Assembly (NCBI RefSeq): GCF_042477335.2
Contig: NC_091251.1
Coordinates: forward strand, 34,364,501-34,428,500
Reading direction: 5' to 3'
DNA from: Ovis canadensis
Taxonomy: Eukaryota > Chordata > Mammalia > Artiodactyla > Bovidae
DNA length: 64,000 nt
Shown: piece after piece, positions 34,364 through 45,660 of the stretch
Numbering within the stretch: position 1 is the stretch's first letter
Layout: every line of letters begins with the position of its first letter
Made by a program: the position numbers and the translations under genes
The notes under the pieces: model-generated
The model's input: the letters and a program-made list of their open reading frames with translations, nothing else
Database searches by the model: none
What the model was told of the DNA's origin: nothing

Positions 34364-34851
34364 GTATGAGTATCCCATTGATTTATTTATCTATTCACCA
34401 GTTGATATTTGGGTTGTGTCCAGGTTAGGGCTATTTTTGAGTACATTTCTATGAACATTTGCATATAAGTCTTGGAGTAGACATACTTTTTTATTTCCTC
34501 TGGGTAAGCATCTAAAGGTGGGATTGCTAGATTATGTGGTAAGTGTTTATTTATCTTTATTAAAGACTGTTGAACGTTCCTACTGGCAACATAAGAACTC
34601 CAGACTCTTTAAGGTTCCTTCGCATACACATACTCTACTTTTCCTGCCATAATAGGTCATTTTTGAGACGATCATTTCTACTGTGAAAGCTCAGAAAAGG
34701 TTTTGTAGGGTGTTTCAGTTATTCACTCTAATGGTTAGCATAACAGATCGCACCATGAAGAAACGCTCATCTTTAGAAATAAAGACTATCCAACCCAATC
34801 CTCTTTTTCTCTGACTGTTACTCATCACTCCTGAATTTTTGTCACCCTCTT

Positions 34852-34969
34852 TTAAAAAATATTTATTCATTTGGCTGTACCAGGTCTTAGTTGAGGCATG
34901 TGGGATCGAACCTAGGCCCCCTGCATTGGGAGTGCAAAGTCTTAGCCATTGGACCAACAGGGAAGTCCC
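34852..34969 (-). mobile_element. CHR-type SINE, short form
   Basis: Reverse-oriented, tail TATTTATTCATTTGGCTGTA, head ending CCAACAGGGAAGTCCC. Confidence 0.88.
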
Positions 34970-35185
34970 TTTTCACTTTTTTCATTAGGGTGACCAACAT
35001 TAAAAACTTTGGCTAGTTAACTAATTATTAGTGTCAAGGATTTTTGTTTTTGATATTAAAAAAAGCAAAATTCATTTCTGGGCCTCTCCTACTCATTCTT
35101 CAGTTTTTCTCATCACTCCTGAAGAAAATTCAGGAGCGTGAGTAACAGTCAGAGATAAAGAGGATTGGGATTGGATAGTCTTTAC

Positions 35186-35322
35186 CTGGGGAAGATCCCT
35201 TGGAAGAGGGCATGGCAATCCACTCCAGTACTCTTGCCTGGAGAAAACATGGACAGAGGAGCCTGGCAGGCTGCAGTCCCTAGGCTTGCGAAGAGTTGGG
35301 CACGACTGAAGTGACTTAGCAC
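35186..35322 (+). mobile_element. BovA SINE unit, 5'-truncated
   Basis: Starts at CTGGGGAAGATCCCTTGG and ends GGGCACGACTGAAGTGACTTAG. The tRNA-derived head is missing. Confidence 0.88.
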
Positions 35323-35955
35323 ACAATCGTTGCATGTTCTCTCTGAACTGTAATTTTATAGTCAGACACATTTCCTGGTGGTTTATATTTCCCTTCCCTT
35401 ATATTTCCTTTCATTTTGGTTTTTTGGAAATCCTTCTTCTCCTTTCCTTTCCTCAGGAGTGTATCTTGCCATCGTTCTTTGCTTTTGGGATAGGTGGCTG
35501 CATCTGCCTGCATGATTCCTTGCGTAGGGACAGCCAGGTCTTGGCTTATTCTTGACTTTCCTGCATGCAGAGTGTTTTTGCCTCTTTTTCCACATGCATG
35601 GAAGGAAAAGAGAGAAAATTACATGATTCTCTGACTGTATGTGTCCAGGAAAGGCCCTGTGAGCTTGAAAGCCCTGGGTTTTTATTATCCAACCAGAAGG
35701 AGGTATTCATTTCTACTTGAATAGAGGCACACAGCTCTTTTTTAGACTGGAGCTGACTATTTTGCATAAAACAAAGAAGTTATACATTAGCATGGGGTAG
35801 CTGGCTTTTCTCAGGAGCTGTCTAACAATGACTAGAGACAATGGTTTAATTATAAGCTGCCACAGCTAAAAGACTCTTAACCCACATACAATATCTTATC
35901 AAAATTTCACCATTCCTTTGGAAAGAGGTTTAAACTGGTTTGCAGAGCTAATGAA
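35323..35955. other. No gene seen
   Basis: Unassigned sequence. Three overlapping frames (35334-35555, 35383-35595, 35316-35513) are on both strands and lack domains, so they are taken as chance. Confidence 0.4.
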
Positions 35956-35959
35956 GAGC

Positions 35960-36400
35960 CTACTTTGTCTTTTCCATTTCCTTGCTGCTCCCAAAGCATC
36001 TCAAACCTATTTCAGCCTCTGGCTTTTGCCAAAGCTGTTCCCACAGTCTGGGGTGCCTTCCCTCCTTTCTTTTGGTTATCTATTATTTACTTCTCTTTCA
36101 AAGCTCTTTTCAGACACTTCCTCCTTTAAGAAGGTTTTTGTTTTTGTTGCATCTTTACAATTTCAGTCCACTGAGCTCTACTGTCTATGGACATGCATTT
36201 CTAGTGCACATAATTTAATTCAGATTATTCTTCAGTTGTATGAATTGGTGGTCTTATGGTTATTTATGTATTTCAGAAAAGAACTATTGGAGAGTAGATA
36301 CCATATCTTACTCATTTTTGCATTTCAGTCCCTAAAGCAGCTCCTGGCAGTGCAAAATTCTGTTGAATGAGTGATTGAATGTTAGGCATATGGCAGGGAC
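35960..36400 (+). mobile_element. L2-like LINE 3' fragment
   Basis: Pattern of an L2 3' end: CCTTGCTGCTCCCAAAG, GCCTTCCCTCC, CTTTTCAGACACTTCCTCC, then AGATACCATATCTTACTC and TCTGTTGAATGAGTGATTG. The open frame 35918-36370 has no domain and is judged a relic frame. Confidence 0.5.
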
Positions 36401-36430
36401 TTGATAAGTAATTGTTGGTTAATTGATAAG

Positions 36431-37160
36431 AGGCCTTTTTAGGAAATGCTACATAACTTCATCGGCAGCATCACCATTTTAATGCTGGTTTGTACTGTCT
36501 GCAGAAGTTTAGTTAGAAACTATCTACCCTCACATCTTCTTCTGGCACTGACTCCTTTTCTCTCCTTCCAGTGAGTTGGATAGCAAAGGGGTAGATGACC
36601 TAAAAGAGGAGAAGATAGGGAGGATTAAGAAGGTTAAACAGACAGTTGGAAAATATTTTAAAATACATCTTGCTTATGAATTGAATTCAGCTCCACAGGT
36701 TGGGAATTATTTTACATTAAATGAGTACATTAAAAATGTGGGACAAATAATGAATGATTGCAAGGTCTTGTTTACACGTAAAGCTACTGAGCACAGTGCT
36801 TATTTCTAAGGATGGCAGGGTGAAGTGAGGCTCCTTTCTTCCGCTGGAGGGAGGCACACCTCACCCAAAGGGAAGGTTTTGCCTAGATGTCATCCACAGA
36901 GTCAAGATTCAGGACTGTGTTTACGAAGAGAACTTGAATTAGTGTCTTAGTGTGTTTTTTCTATGCCCAATTCTTGTTTCCCCTCTCTCCAGGGTTACTC
37001 CAAGGCAGCCACTGTGATCAGCACAGGGAGGAAGGAGAGCCACTCCTTGGGCTCCTACCTCCATCCTCTTTCCTTCTGACAAGGAAAGAGCCTTCCAGAC
37101 TGAGGAGCTAGCTGGATCTTTGCTCAAATTTTTTCTCTCCAGGTTGTAGAGGTGAAATAT
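36431..37160. other. No gene seen
   Basis: Unassigned sequence. The frame at 36576-36809 (rich in Lys and Glu at its start) has no recognised family, no Kozak support and no splice context. Confidence 0.35.
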
Positions 37161-37164
37161 AATG

Positions 37165-37424
37165 CTGCTGCTAAGTCACTTCAGTCGTATCCGACTCTGC
37201 ATGACCCCATAGACGGCAGCCCACCAGGCTCCGCTGTCCCTGGGATTCTCCAGGCAAGAACACTGGAGTGGGTTGCCATTTCCTTCTCCAATGCATGCAT
37301 GCATGCTAAGTCCTTCAGTCGTGTCCACCTCTGTGTGATCTTATGGACAGCAGCCCGCCAGGCTTCTCTGTCCGCGGGACTCTCCAGGCAAGAATACTGG
37401 AGTGGGTTGCCATTTCCTTCTCCA
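37165..37424 (-). mobile_element. Bov-A2 SINE (dimer) with target-site duplication
   Basis: Two BovA units in tandem separated by a (TGCA)n linker (CAATGCATGCATGCATGC). AAATATAAT lies on both sides (37156-37164 and about 37425-37433). Confidence 0.93.
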
Positions 37425-37502
37425 AAATATAATAAGTCAACTCTTTTCCAAGGAAGAGGCAAAGAATGATTTCGCTTAACTGTTAAAACTCTGTAATATT
37501 AT

Positions 37503-37620
37503 TGTAGGCAGGGGGCCCCATCCAGGGCCTGAGAGTGGGCTCTTGTCCAACCGTCTTTCTATGTAAGGACTGGAATTCAGGGGAGAAACTTTAGAGGAGA
37601 AACAGGTAGGCCCAATAACA
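37503..37620. mobile_element. Short LTR-like scrap
   Basis: GGGCCTGAGAGTGGGCTCT resembles part of the solo LTR at 33893. Only about 118 bp. Fossil; low confidence. Confidence 0.3.
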
Positions 37621-37960
37621 GATACTAGAACTGATGTCAATACAGAAAATGGACACTTACATAATTAACTGAAAAAAAAATATGAGCACATGTAGCCACA
37701 TATCTCCATGGGTTGGTGGACAGTTGATATATTGGTTACAAATGCATAGATGACTGATTGGCTGAATGAATGAATGAATTTATTTCATACCAAGGGAATT
37801 TGGATTAGTTGGTTTGTGGTGTGAATAAAGCTAGATACTATATACACCTTATGTCTGTAATTAACTTTCTAGTACTGAAGGCCTTAAACCCTTTACATGA
37901 GCAATGTGAAGTTTCTGAGATTTCTAAAATAGTGTGATTTGCAAGTACCTAATGGAATGT
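37621..37960. other. No gene seen
   Basis: Unassigned AT-rich sequence with a short GAATGAATGAAT tract near 37770. Confidence 0.4.
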
Positions 37961-37963
37961 TCG

Positions 37964-38237
37964 GAGAAGGCAATGGCACCCCACTCCAGTACTCTTGCCT
38001 GGAAAATCCCATGGACGGAGGAGCCTGGTGGGCTGCAGTCCATGGGGTCGCTAAGAGTCGGACACGACTGAGCGACTTCACTTTCACTCTTCACTTTCAT
38101 GCTTTGGAGAAGGACATAGCAACCCACTCCAATGTTCTTGCCTGGAGAATCCCAGGGACGGAGGAGCCTGGTGGGCTGCCGTCTATGGGGTCGCACAGAG
38201 TCGGACATGACTGAAGCGACTTAGCAGCAGCAGCAAT
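37964..38237 (+). mobile_element. Bov-A2 SINE (dimer) with target-site duplication
   Basis: Two BovA units joined by a TCACTTTCACTCTTCACTTTC linker region and ending in CAGCAGCAGC. AATGGAATGTT before and AATGGGATGTT after form the duplication. Confidence 0.94.
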
Positions 38238-38558
38238 GGGATGTTAGAGAAAGCTAAAGGATAAGCACTTCAGGAAGTGAGTTTAGTACTAAGATAGAAG
38301 TCTGCAGTGTGGTGTAATAATAAAATGGGAAGGAACATTAATTTACCATTTATAATCCCTATCGCTCTATAAAAAGGGAATATCCTAAGAATGTTGTTTG
38401 TTGAGCAGCATGTGGGAATTAAAGCCTGGAGATGCTGGGAAAGGACTAAATTCCTTTTTTAAGAAAGATGCTGGTGGCATCATAAAGGGACAGGTAGGGA
38501 GGAACCCAGAGGCTGAGAATGCTGGAACCAGTGGGCAGAGGGATGGGAAGTATTGCTC
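38238..38558. other. No gene seen
   Basis: Unassigned sequence between a Bov-A2 and an old L1. Confidence 0.4.
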
Positions 38559-38945
38559 CTAAAGAGTACATTTTTATCTTTGTACATTTTTGAACTTTAT
38601 ATAAATGGCGTCAAATTGTGTATATTCTTTTCTGACTGCAATATTATGTTCCTGACAGTCATCCATGTTAAAATCTGTGACTATCATTCATTCATTTCAT
38701 GGCTGTATACTATTCTATCACGTAACGTTGCTTTATCCTTTACTTTGTGGAGAGACATTTGGATTGTTTCCAGTTTCTTCCCCCCAGTTTCTAGAAGCGT
38801 GGCTGTGAGTATTTTTGGACAAGTCTCTTGGACACACATGTAAGAATTTCTCCAGGGTACCTGCTGGATTTGGTGATTTTTGTAGGTTGTAGGTTATGCA
38901 GATCTTCAACTTCATTAGATAATATGAAATTGTATCAGTTTATTT

Positions 38946-39238
38946 ATTTTTGAAGTTTTAAAAAATTTTATTTTATATACAAAGCGCTGGTATTGTTTCT
39001 GCATAAGGTAGCTGTGCTGGATGATCCATTTAAAGAAGTTCAGTTAGTCCAACTTAATGAGGCCGATGTCTTTCGTGTACTGGCAGAAACTCTAGGGACG
39101 CATATTGAGGCCTGTTTCTGGATCAGACCGTGCCGGTTTGAGCAGACCTGGCAAGAGCAAGAACCCTGGCCGAATTGTCTCAGATGGCTCCAGTAGAGCT
39201 GCTGGTGATCCATGTTGTCGTCTTGGCTTCAACAAGGC
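38946..39238 (-). pseudogene. RPS29 (pseudogene): RPS29 processed pseudogene
   Basis: Minus-strand intronless copy of the small zinc-finger ribosomal protein uS14/RPS29. ATG at 39213 is followed by [17 protein letters not shown] and [11 protein letters not shown], against the parent [18 protein letters not shown] 1-nt loss after ..HGLI.K shifts the frame over the second cysteine pair. KLD-stop is recognisable at 39044. The 3'UTR ends TATATAAAATAAAATTTT (poly-A signal and tail). A 19-bp target-site duplication, TGAAATTGTATCAGTTTAT / TGAAATTGTACCAATTTAT, flanks it, proving L1-type retroposition. Confidence 0.93.
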
Positions 39239-39533
39239 TGAAATTGTACCAATTTATAATCTTACTAGCAATTTATGAGAGGTGACCTCTTAATAATAAT
39301 AATGTTTTGCAATTCATGAATGTATTTCTCCTTTTATTATTAAAGCCTTTAATTTTTTCTCAATGGTTTTATCGTTTTCAGACTTGCATATTCAAGTCTT
39401 AAAAATCTTTTGTTAAATTTACCCCTTCAAGTATTTCATATGTTTTGGTGGTGTTGTAAATTTTTTTTTTTAAATTCAATTTCTAATTGTTTATTGCTAG
39501 CATATAAGGTAGTATCATAGGCTTCTCTATAAG

Positions 39534-39655
39534 GGCTTCCCAGGTAGTTCAGTGGTAAAGAATCCGCCTGCAATGCAGGAGATGTGGGTTAGATTCCTGA
39601 CTGGCGAAGATTCAGTGGGGTCCTGAGAGTCACATGGGACTCAGTGACTAAACCG
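39534..39655 (+). mobile_element. Bov-tA SINE, internally deleted
   Basis: Has the head GGGCTTCCCAGGTAGTTCAG and the tail GAGAGTCACATGGGACTCAG but lacks about 75 bp of the middle. Confidence 0.85.
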
Positions 39656-40010
39656 CCAAGACAATAGGTTTCCCCGCAAGAATCTGATATTCTACAACCT
39701 TACTACACTTTTTCATTAATTCTAGGAACATTTTGGGGTAGATTCCTTAGGATTTTCTACATAGATGATTATGTCATTTGCAAACAAAGACCATTTTACT
39801 TTCCCTCAACCCTCCCTCCCTCGTGTGGTTTTTTTTATTTTTTATTGAGGTATAATTGACAAAATTGCAAGGTAATTAAAGAGTAGAGAGGTGATGATTT
39901 GATAGCTGTATATACTGTTAAAGGATCCCCCCCAGAGTTAATTAACACATTCATCACCTTACACATTTACCTTTTTATTTGATAAAAACATGTAAGTTCT
40001 ACACTCTTCA

Positions 40011-41036
40011 GTTCAGTTCAGTTAAGTTGCTCAGTCGTGTCCGACTCTTTGCGACCCCATGAATCGCAGCACGCCAGGCCTCCCTGTCCATCACCAACTC
40101 CCGGAGTTCACCCAGACTCGCGTCCATCAAGTCAGTGATGCCATCCAGCCATCTCATCCTCTGTGGTCCCATTCTTCTCCTGCCCCAAATCCCTCCCAGC
40201 ATCAAAGTCTTTTCTAATGAGTCAACTCTTCGCATGAGGTGGCCAGAGTACTGGAGTTTCAGCTTTAGCATCATTCCTTCCAAAGAAATCCCAGGGTTGA
40301 TCTCTTTTAGAATGGACTGGTTGAATCTCCTTGCAGTCCAAAGGACTCTCAGGAGTCTTCTCCAACACCACAGTTCAAAACCATCAATTCTTTGGCTCTC
40401 AGCCTTCTTCATAGTCCAACTATCACATCCATACATGACTACTGGAAAAACCATAGCCTTGACTAGACGGACCTTAGGTCGGTAAAGTAATGTCTCTGCT
40501 TTTGAATATGCTATCTAGGTTGGTCATAACTTTTCTTCCAAGGAGTAAGTGTCTTTTAATTTCATGGCTGAAGTCACCATCTGCAGTGATTTTGGAGCCC
40601 CCAAAAATAAAGTCTGACACTGTTTCCCCTGTTTCCCCATCTATTTCCCATGAAGTGATCGGACTGGATGCCATGATCTTCGTTTTCTGAATGTTGAGCT
40701 TTAAGCCACCTTTTTCACTCTCCTCTTTACTTTCATCAAGAGGCTTTTGAGTTCCTCTTCACTTTCTGCCATAAGGGTGGTGTCATCTGCATATCTGAGG
40801 TTATTGATATTTCTCCCGGCAATCTTGATTCCAGCTTGTGTTTCTTCCAGTCCAGCGTTTCTCATGATGTACTCTGCATAGAAGTTAAATAAGCAGGGTG
40901 ACAATATACAGCCTTGATGTACTCCTTTTCCTATTTGGAACCAGTCTGTTGTTCCATGTCCAGTTCTAACTGTTGCTTCCTGACCTGCATACAGATTTCT
41001 CAAGAGGCAGGTCAGGTGGTCTGGTATTCCCATCTC
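40011..41036 (-). mobile_element. BovB LINE, 5'-truncated, with target-site duplication
   Basis: About 1.0 kb covering the end of RT to the 3' tail: NNLRYADDTTLMAESEEEL, then ESWTMKK-like C-terminus [29 protein letters not shown] before and TGCACTCTT after mark the target site in L1. A few frameshifts. Confidence 0.93.
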
Positions 41037-41096
41037 TGCACTCTTAGCAACTTTCAGTTACACAATACAGTGTTATCAATTATATTCACCCCATTC

Positions 41097-41245
41097 GGTT
41101 TCGATCCCTGGGTTGGGAAGATCCCCTGGAGAAGGAAATAGCAACCCACTCCAGTACTCTTGCCTGGAGAATCCCATGGACGGAGGAGTCTGGTAGGACC
41201 ACAGTCCACAGGGTCGCAAAGAGTCGAACATGACTGAGCGACTTC
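41097..41245 (+). mobile_element. Bov-tA SINE, 5'-truncated
   Basis: Starts at GGTTTCGATCCCTGGGTTGG and ends CATGACTGAGCGACTTCAC. Confidence 0.9.
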
Positions 41246-41316
41246 ACTCACTTCGCATATGAGATCCTCATACTTTATTCATCTTATAATTGAAAGTTCG
41301 TAGCCTTTTAGCACAG

Positions 41317-41585
41317 AGAAAGCAATGGCACCCCACTCTGGTACTCTTGCCTGGAAAATCCCACAGACGGTGGAGCTTGAAGGCTGCAGTCAATGGGGTC
41401 GCTGAGGGTCGGACACGACTGAGCGACCTCACTTTCACTTTTCACTTTCATGCATTGGAGAAGGAAATGGCAACCCACTCCAGTGTTCTTGCCTGGAGAA
41501 TCCCAGGGACGAGGGAGCCTGGTGGGCTGCCGTCTCTGGGGTCGCACAGAGTCGGACACGACTGAAGTGACTTAGCAGCAGCAGA
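41317..41585 (+). mobile_element. Bov-A2 SINE (dimer) with target-site duplication
   Basis: Two BovA units ending in CAGCAGCAG. AGCCTTTTAGCA is present before (41303-41314) and after (41587-41598). Confidence 0.95.
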
Positions 41586-42351
41586 AGCCTTTTAGCAACC
41601 TCTCCCTATTTTCTCCACCTCAGCCCCTGGCAACCACTTTTATACTATCTGTTTCTATTAGTTCAACTTTTTTTTTAAGATTCCACATGTAAGTGATACA
41701 GTGTAGTGTTTGTCTTTGTCTGGCGTATTTTACTTGACATAATGGCCTCCAGGTTCATCCATGTTGTCAAAAATGTCAGGATAAAGGCTGAATAATAGCC
41801 CATTGTTCGTATATACCACATTTCCTTTATTCATTCATCTGTTAGTGGACAGGTAGGTTGTCTCCATACCTTCCTTGGCTGCTGTGAGTATGCTGCAGTG
41901 AACATGGGAGTACAGATACCTTTTGAAACAATGATTTTTGTTTCCTGTGGTTGTGTATCCGGAAGTGCGATCGCAGAATCTTCTGCTAGTTCTGTTTCTT
42001 GAGGAATCACTGTACTGTTTTCGGTGTGATAGTACTAGTTTACATTCCCACCAACAGTACACAAGAGTTCTCTTTTCTCCACATCTTTGAGAGCATTTGT
42101 TATCTCTTTTCTTTATAGTGAGAGGCATCCTAATAGGTGTGAAGTGATACCTCATTGTGGTTTTGATTTGCATTTCCTTGATAATTAATAATGTGAATCA
42201 CCTTTTCATGTACCTGTTGGCCATTTGCGTGTCTTCTTTGGAAAAATGTCTATTCAGGCCCTTTGCCTATTTGAATTGGATTGTTTATCTTTTTTTGCTA
42301 TTGATTTATGAGTTCTTTGTATATTTTGAATATTAACCCCTTATCAGGCAT

Positions 42352-42447
42352 GTGGAATCTTTAGTTGTGGCATGTGAACCAGGGATTGAACCTGGGTCCC
42401 CTCCATTGGAAGCAAGTTTTAGCCTCTGGGCCACCAGGGAAGTTCCT
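42352..42447 (-). mobile_element. CHR-type SINE fragment
   Basis: Reverse-oriented; head at the right (GGCCACCAGGGAAGTTCC). Inserted where the L1 at 39836 gives way to another L1 section. Confidence 0.85.
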
Positions 42448-42610
42448 ATTTTGGTAGTTTGTCTTTCGAGAAATTTATCCATTTGATCTAAGTTGTTAAA
42501 AACATTACCATAAGTTGTTCATAATGTTCCGTTATTACTTTTTAATGCCTAAGGAATCCATAGTGGTGTCTACTTACTTGTTCCCCTTATTGGTAATTTG
42601 TATCTTCTGT
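42448..42610 (-). mobile_element. L1 ORF2 antisense fragment
   Basis: Reads TTGGTAGTTTGTCTTTCG and TTGATCTAAGTTGTTAAAA, as antisense L1 ORF2. Probably a continuation of the L1 at 39836. Confidence 0.5.
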
Positions 42611-42888
42611 CCTTTTCCCCCAACATCCTCTCAGTCTCAAGTCCAGATGAGCAACTCTTCTTCCACAAGCTCCCGTAAGTATCTCAGAACTGAGATTTGC
42701 TTGGCTTCGCTGGTCTGATTTTAGTGATATGGCCATTCCTGAGCCAATAGCCATGGTTATGCTCTAACTGGTTGGGGATGACGTCATGCCATGTCGGTTA
42801 CGTGAACTGAGAAGGGAGAGGGGCTTTATTAAGATCAGGGACCTACTACTGTAAGAATGGGAAATGGATTTCAGGCAGATAGTTCAGT

Positions 42889-43314
42889 CCAGTTCAGTTC
42901 AGTTGCTCAGTCGTGTCTGACCCTTTGTGACCCCATGAACTGCAGCATGCCAGGGTTCCCTGTCCATCACCAACTCCCGGAGCCTACTTAAACTCATGGC
43001 CATTGAGTCGGTGATGCCATCCAACCATCTCATCCTCTGTTGGCCCCTTCTCCTCCCGCCTTCAGTCTTTCCCAGCATCAGAGTCTTTTCCAATGAGTCA
43101 GTTCTTCACATCAGGTGGCCAAAGTATTGGAGTTTCAGCTTCAGCATCAGTCCTTCCAGTGAGTATTCAGGGTTGATTTCCTTTAGGATGGACTGGTTGG
43201 ATCTCCTTGCTGTCCAAGGGACTCTTAAGAGTCTTCTCCAACATCACAGTTCAAAAGCTTCAATTCTTTGGTGCTCAGCTTTCTTTAGAGTCCAACTCTC
43301 ACATCCATACATAA
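42889..43314 (-). mobile_element. BovB LINE 3' end
   Basis: Reverse-oriented 0.43-kb 3' end, from the TTCAGTTCAGTTGCTCAG tail to ACTCTCACATCCATACAT. Confidence 0.93.
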
Positions 43315-43419
43315 CTTTTTTTTTTCTCTAATATAAAGAAGTCTAAAAACTTATATAGCCAAGTTTATAAGTTTATGTTTTTAGTTCTATTGAAAAAACT
43401 CCCTACATATCTTTTAAAA

Positions 43420-43803
43420 AAATATACATATTTATTTGGCATGCTGGGTCTTAGCTGTGACACTTGGGATCTTTCATCTTTGTTGCAACTTGCAGGATCT
43501 TTAGTTGCAGTATGCAAATTCTCTTTTTTTAAATTTTTGGCTGTGCTGGGTCTTTGTTGCTGTGTGCAGGCTTTCTCTGGTTTAGGTGAGCAGAGGCTAC
43601 TCTCTTTTTCACTGTGCCCAGGCTTTTCATTGTGGTGTCTTCTCTTATTGCTAAGCACAGGCTGTAGGGTGCTTGGGCTCAGTAGTTGTGGTGTGCAGGG
43701 TCTAGTTGCCCTATGGCATGTGGGATCTTACCAGACCAGGAATCAAACCCATGTTCCCTGCATTGGCAGACAGTATCTTAACCACTGGCCCACCAGGGAA
43801 GTC
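43420..43803 (-). mobile_element. Two CHR-type SINEs, one inserted in the other
   Basis: A tail part (TTTATTTGGCATGCTGGGTC, 43423-43515) is followed by a second complete tail (TTTTTGGCTGTGCTGGGTCT) through the head at 43790-43803. The repeated tail shows two elements rather than one. Confidence 0.8.
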
Positions 43804-43984
43804 CCCTATGCATCTTTAATGAGATAATTTTTATCCAGATTTTCTTTTTCATGGTTTTACTATTTATTTAATTATCCTGAATTTATTTCAGTTTAAGATA
43901 TGAGATGAGGATCTAACAACTTTTTCTGCAAGGTTCCAGGTAATCTCTTCATTTATCTTCATTTATACAGCTTATTCCTTCAGT

Positions 43985-44097
43985 AAAATATAGTACCCAA
44001 CACCTAACATAGAGCTTTATCAGGCCCTGAGCTAAGCATTCTGACATACATTAATAATATTTATAAAGATTCTATGAGGTAGATATATTATTATCTT
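43985..44097 (-). mobile_element. MIR SINE fragment
   Basis: Antisense MIR-like: GGCCCTGAGCTAAGCATTCT then TTCTATGAGGTAGATATATT. Confidence 0.6.
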
Positions 44098-44112
44098 CAT
44101 ATATATATATAT

Positions 44113-44285
44113 GTTGTTGTTCAGTTCCCAAATTGTGTCTGACTCTTCGTGACCCCATGGACTGCAGCATGCCAGGCGTCCCTATCCCCTACCATCTCCC
44201 GGAGCTTGCCCAAATTCATGTCCATTGAACTGGTGGTGCCATTCAACCATCTCATTCTCTGTTGCCCTCTTCTTCTGCTTTCAAT
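44113..44285 (-). mobile_element. BovB LINE 3' scrap
   Basis: Only the last 170 bp or so of BovB (GTTGTTGTTCAGTTCCCAAA to CTTCTTCTGCTTTCAATAT), an older subfamily by its GTTGTTGTTCAG tail. Confidence 0.85.
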
Positions 44286-45094
44286 ATATGTGATGCAAGA
44301 AGTATTGCTAATTTAAGCTCAAATGGCTAATAGCTGGGAATCTAAACTTAGGGGGTGGACTTCTAGTAGCTGTTTCAGCCTCTGTGTTATATTACCTCCC
44401 CAAGTCCTTGATGTTCACAGCATGCCTTTGCAGCTAGAAAATGGCTGCTGTACCCATGCATATTTTTATTCCCACCAGTTAGCTTGTACCAAGAATCAGT
44501 TGTTCCCAAACCTTGATTTGATAATTGGACTTGTTGCTATAATGACATTTTTAACTAAATAAAGATAAACCAATGAAATATGAGTATTAAAAACAAAGCT
44601 ATTTCTGCAAAAACAAAATTCAGTCCTTGCGATAGATTCCATAAAGTCAGAAAATGAAAAAAGTTGTTGATTGAGGTGTGGGCAAGGACTGTGAAGGCTG
44701 GCAACAGGCAAACAAAATGCGAAAATTCTAGAATTCTGTTCACAGATGTTTCTCTGGCATCTTTACAATTTTTGTACCACTGAAGCAGATCCTAAAATTT
44801 CATATTGCGAATGTCGTTTAAGCAAGAAAGACTACAACAATCATAATATTCATACTCAAAGAAAAGAATATTTATAGGTTAGTGAATACGTGTTTCTAGC
44901 TTTTAATTTCAAATAAATATTTAAGGCATGTATCACTTTTAAATTGATCTTCTGCTCTAACGTTTTCCCAATAATGTACTAGATCCCAATCTTTTTAAAA
45001 GACAACAGTCTTCTATTGTGGTTAGCCAATAGTCTTGGCATTATTTATCCTCTGGACTGTCTCTTCTTTAAAGATTAGAAAGTCTACTTTGTTT
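44286..45094. other. No gene seen
   Basis: Unassigned AT-rich sequence. Overlapping short frames on both strands (44323-44562, 44496-44743) lack domains. Confidence 0.4.
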
Positions 45095-45227
45095 TATTGT
45101 TGTTATTTTCTTGGCCTCACCACGTGGCTTGCTGGATTTTAGTTTTCTTTCCCACCCAGGGATCAAATTCATGCCTCTTGCAATGGAAGCTTGGAGTCCT
45201 AACCAGTGGACCACCAGGGAATTTCCT
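45095..45227 (-). mobile_element. CHR-type SINE
   Basis: Reverse-oriented, head at the right (GGACCACCAGGGAATTTCC). Confidence 0.87.
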
Positions 45228-45519
45228 AGAAAGTCTACCCTAATCATCTATTAGATCTTTATGTCTAATCTGCATCATTTTTCTAGACTATCCAATTCCA
45301 CTGTTCTATTTGTTTGTTCTTAAGTTAGTGTTTTAATACCTGACACTTTTTTTGTTCAATATTTCTTGGCTATTCCACCTCATTAATTTTTCTGGACACA
45401 ATAATTCTGAAGTCTATCATAAATATATTCTCATTGAGAATATTTTCATTGATTTGTAAAGGTTTTAGTGAAGAAGGTATGTTAAATTGTAATTTGAAAT
45501 GAGGCCAGATTAAGACACT

Positions 45520-45655
45520 CAGGGCAGTCCAGTTGTTAAGGACTCTGCACTTTCACTGCTGAGGGCCCGCGGTCAATCCCTAGTCAAGGAGCTAGGTAAG
45601 ACTCCACAAGCCAAGTGGCATGGGCAAACAAAACAAAACATACAAACAGAAATGA
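45520..45655 (+). mobile_element. CHR-type SINE
   Basis: GGGCAGTCCAGTTGTTAAGG through CGGTCAATCCCTAGTCAAGG to an (ACAAA)n tail. Confidence 0.87.
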
Positions 45656-45660
45656 CAACA

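Larger units (their letters stand above)
33395..34650 (-). mobile_element. Old L1 3' region with a SINE and a solo LTR inside
   Basis: Antisense L1 (CCTGGTAACCATCAATCTGA, TTATTGCTGAGTAGCATTCC | ATTCACCAGTTGATATTTGG, GGTGGGATTGCTAGATTATG). The SINE at 33651-33877 and the LTR at 33893-34363 split it. Confidence 0.7.
38560..39835 (-). mobile_element. Old L1 with an RPS29 pseudogene and a SINE inside
   Basis: Antisense L1 pieces: CATTTGGATTGTTTCCAG on the left, and on the right sequence matching antisense ORF2 (TTAGGATTTTCTACATAGATG, ATTATGTCATTTGCAAAC). No frame survives. Confidence 0.6.
39836..42350 (-). mobile_element. Old L1 3' region with three insertions
   Basis: Antisense L1 from TTGAGGTATAATTGACAAAA to AATATTAACCCCTTATCAGG, including CCACCAACAGTACACAAGAG and GGTTTTGATTTGCATTTCC. 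Interrupted by a BovB (40011-41036), a Bov-tA piece (41097-41245) and a Bov-A2 (41317-41585). Confidence 0.8.

Noticed and set aside
35918-36370. 150-codon plus-strand frame as a small gene
   Set aside because: The DNA looks like an L2 3' fragment and the peptide has no recognised family or splice context.
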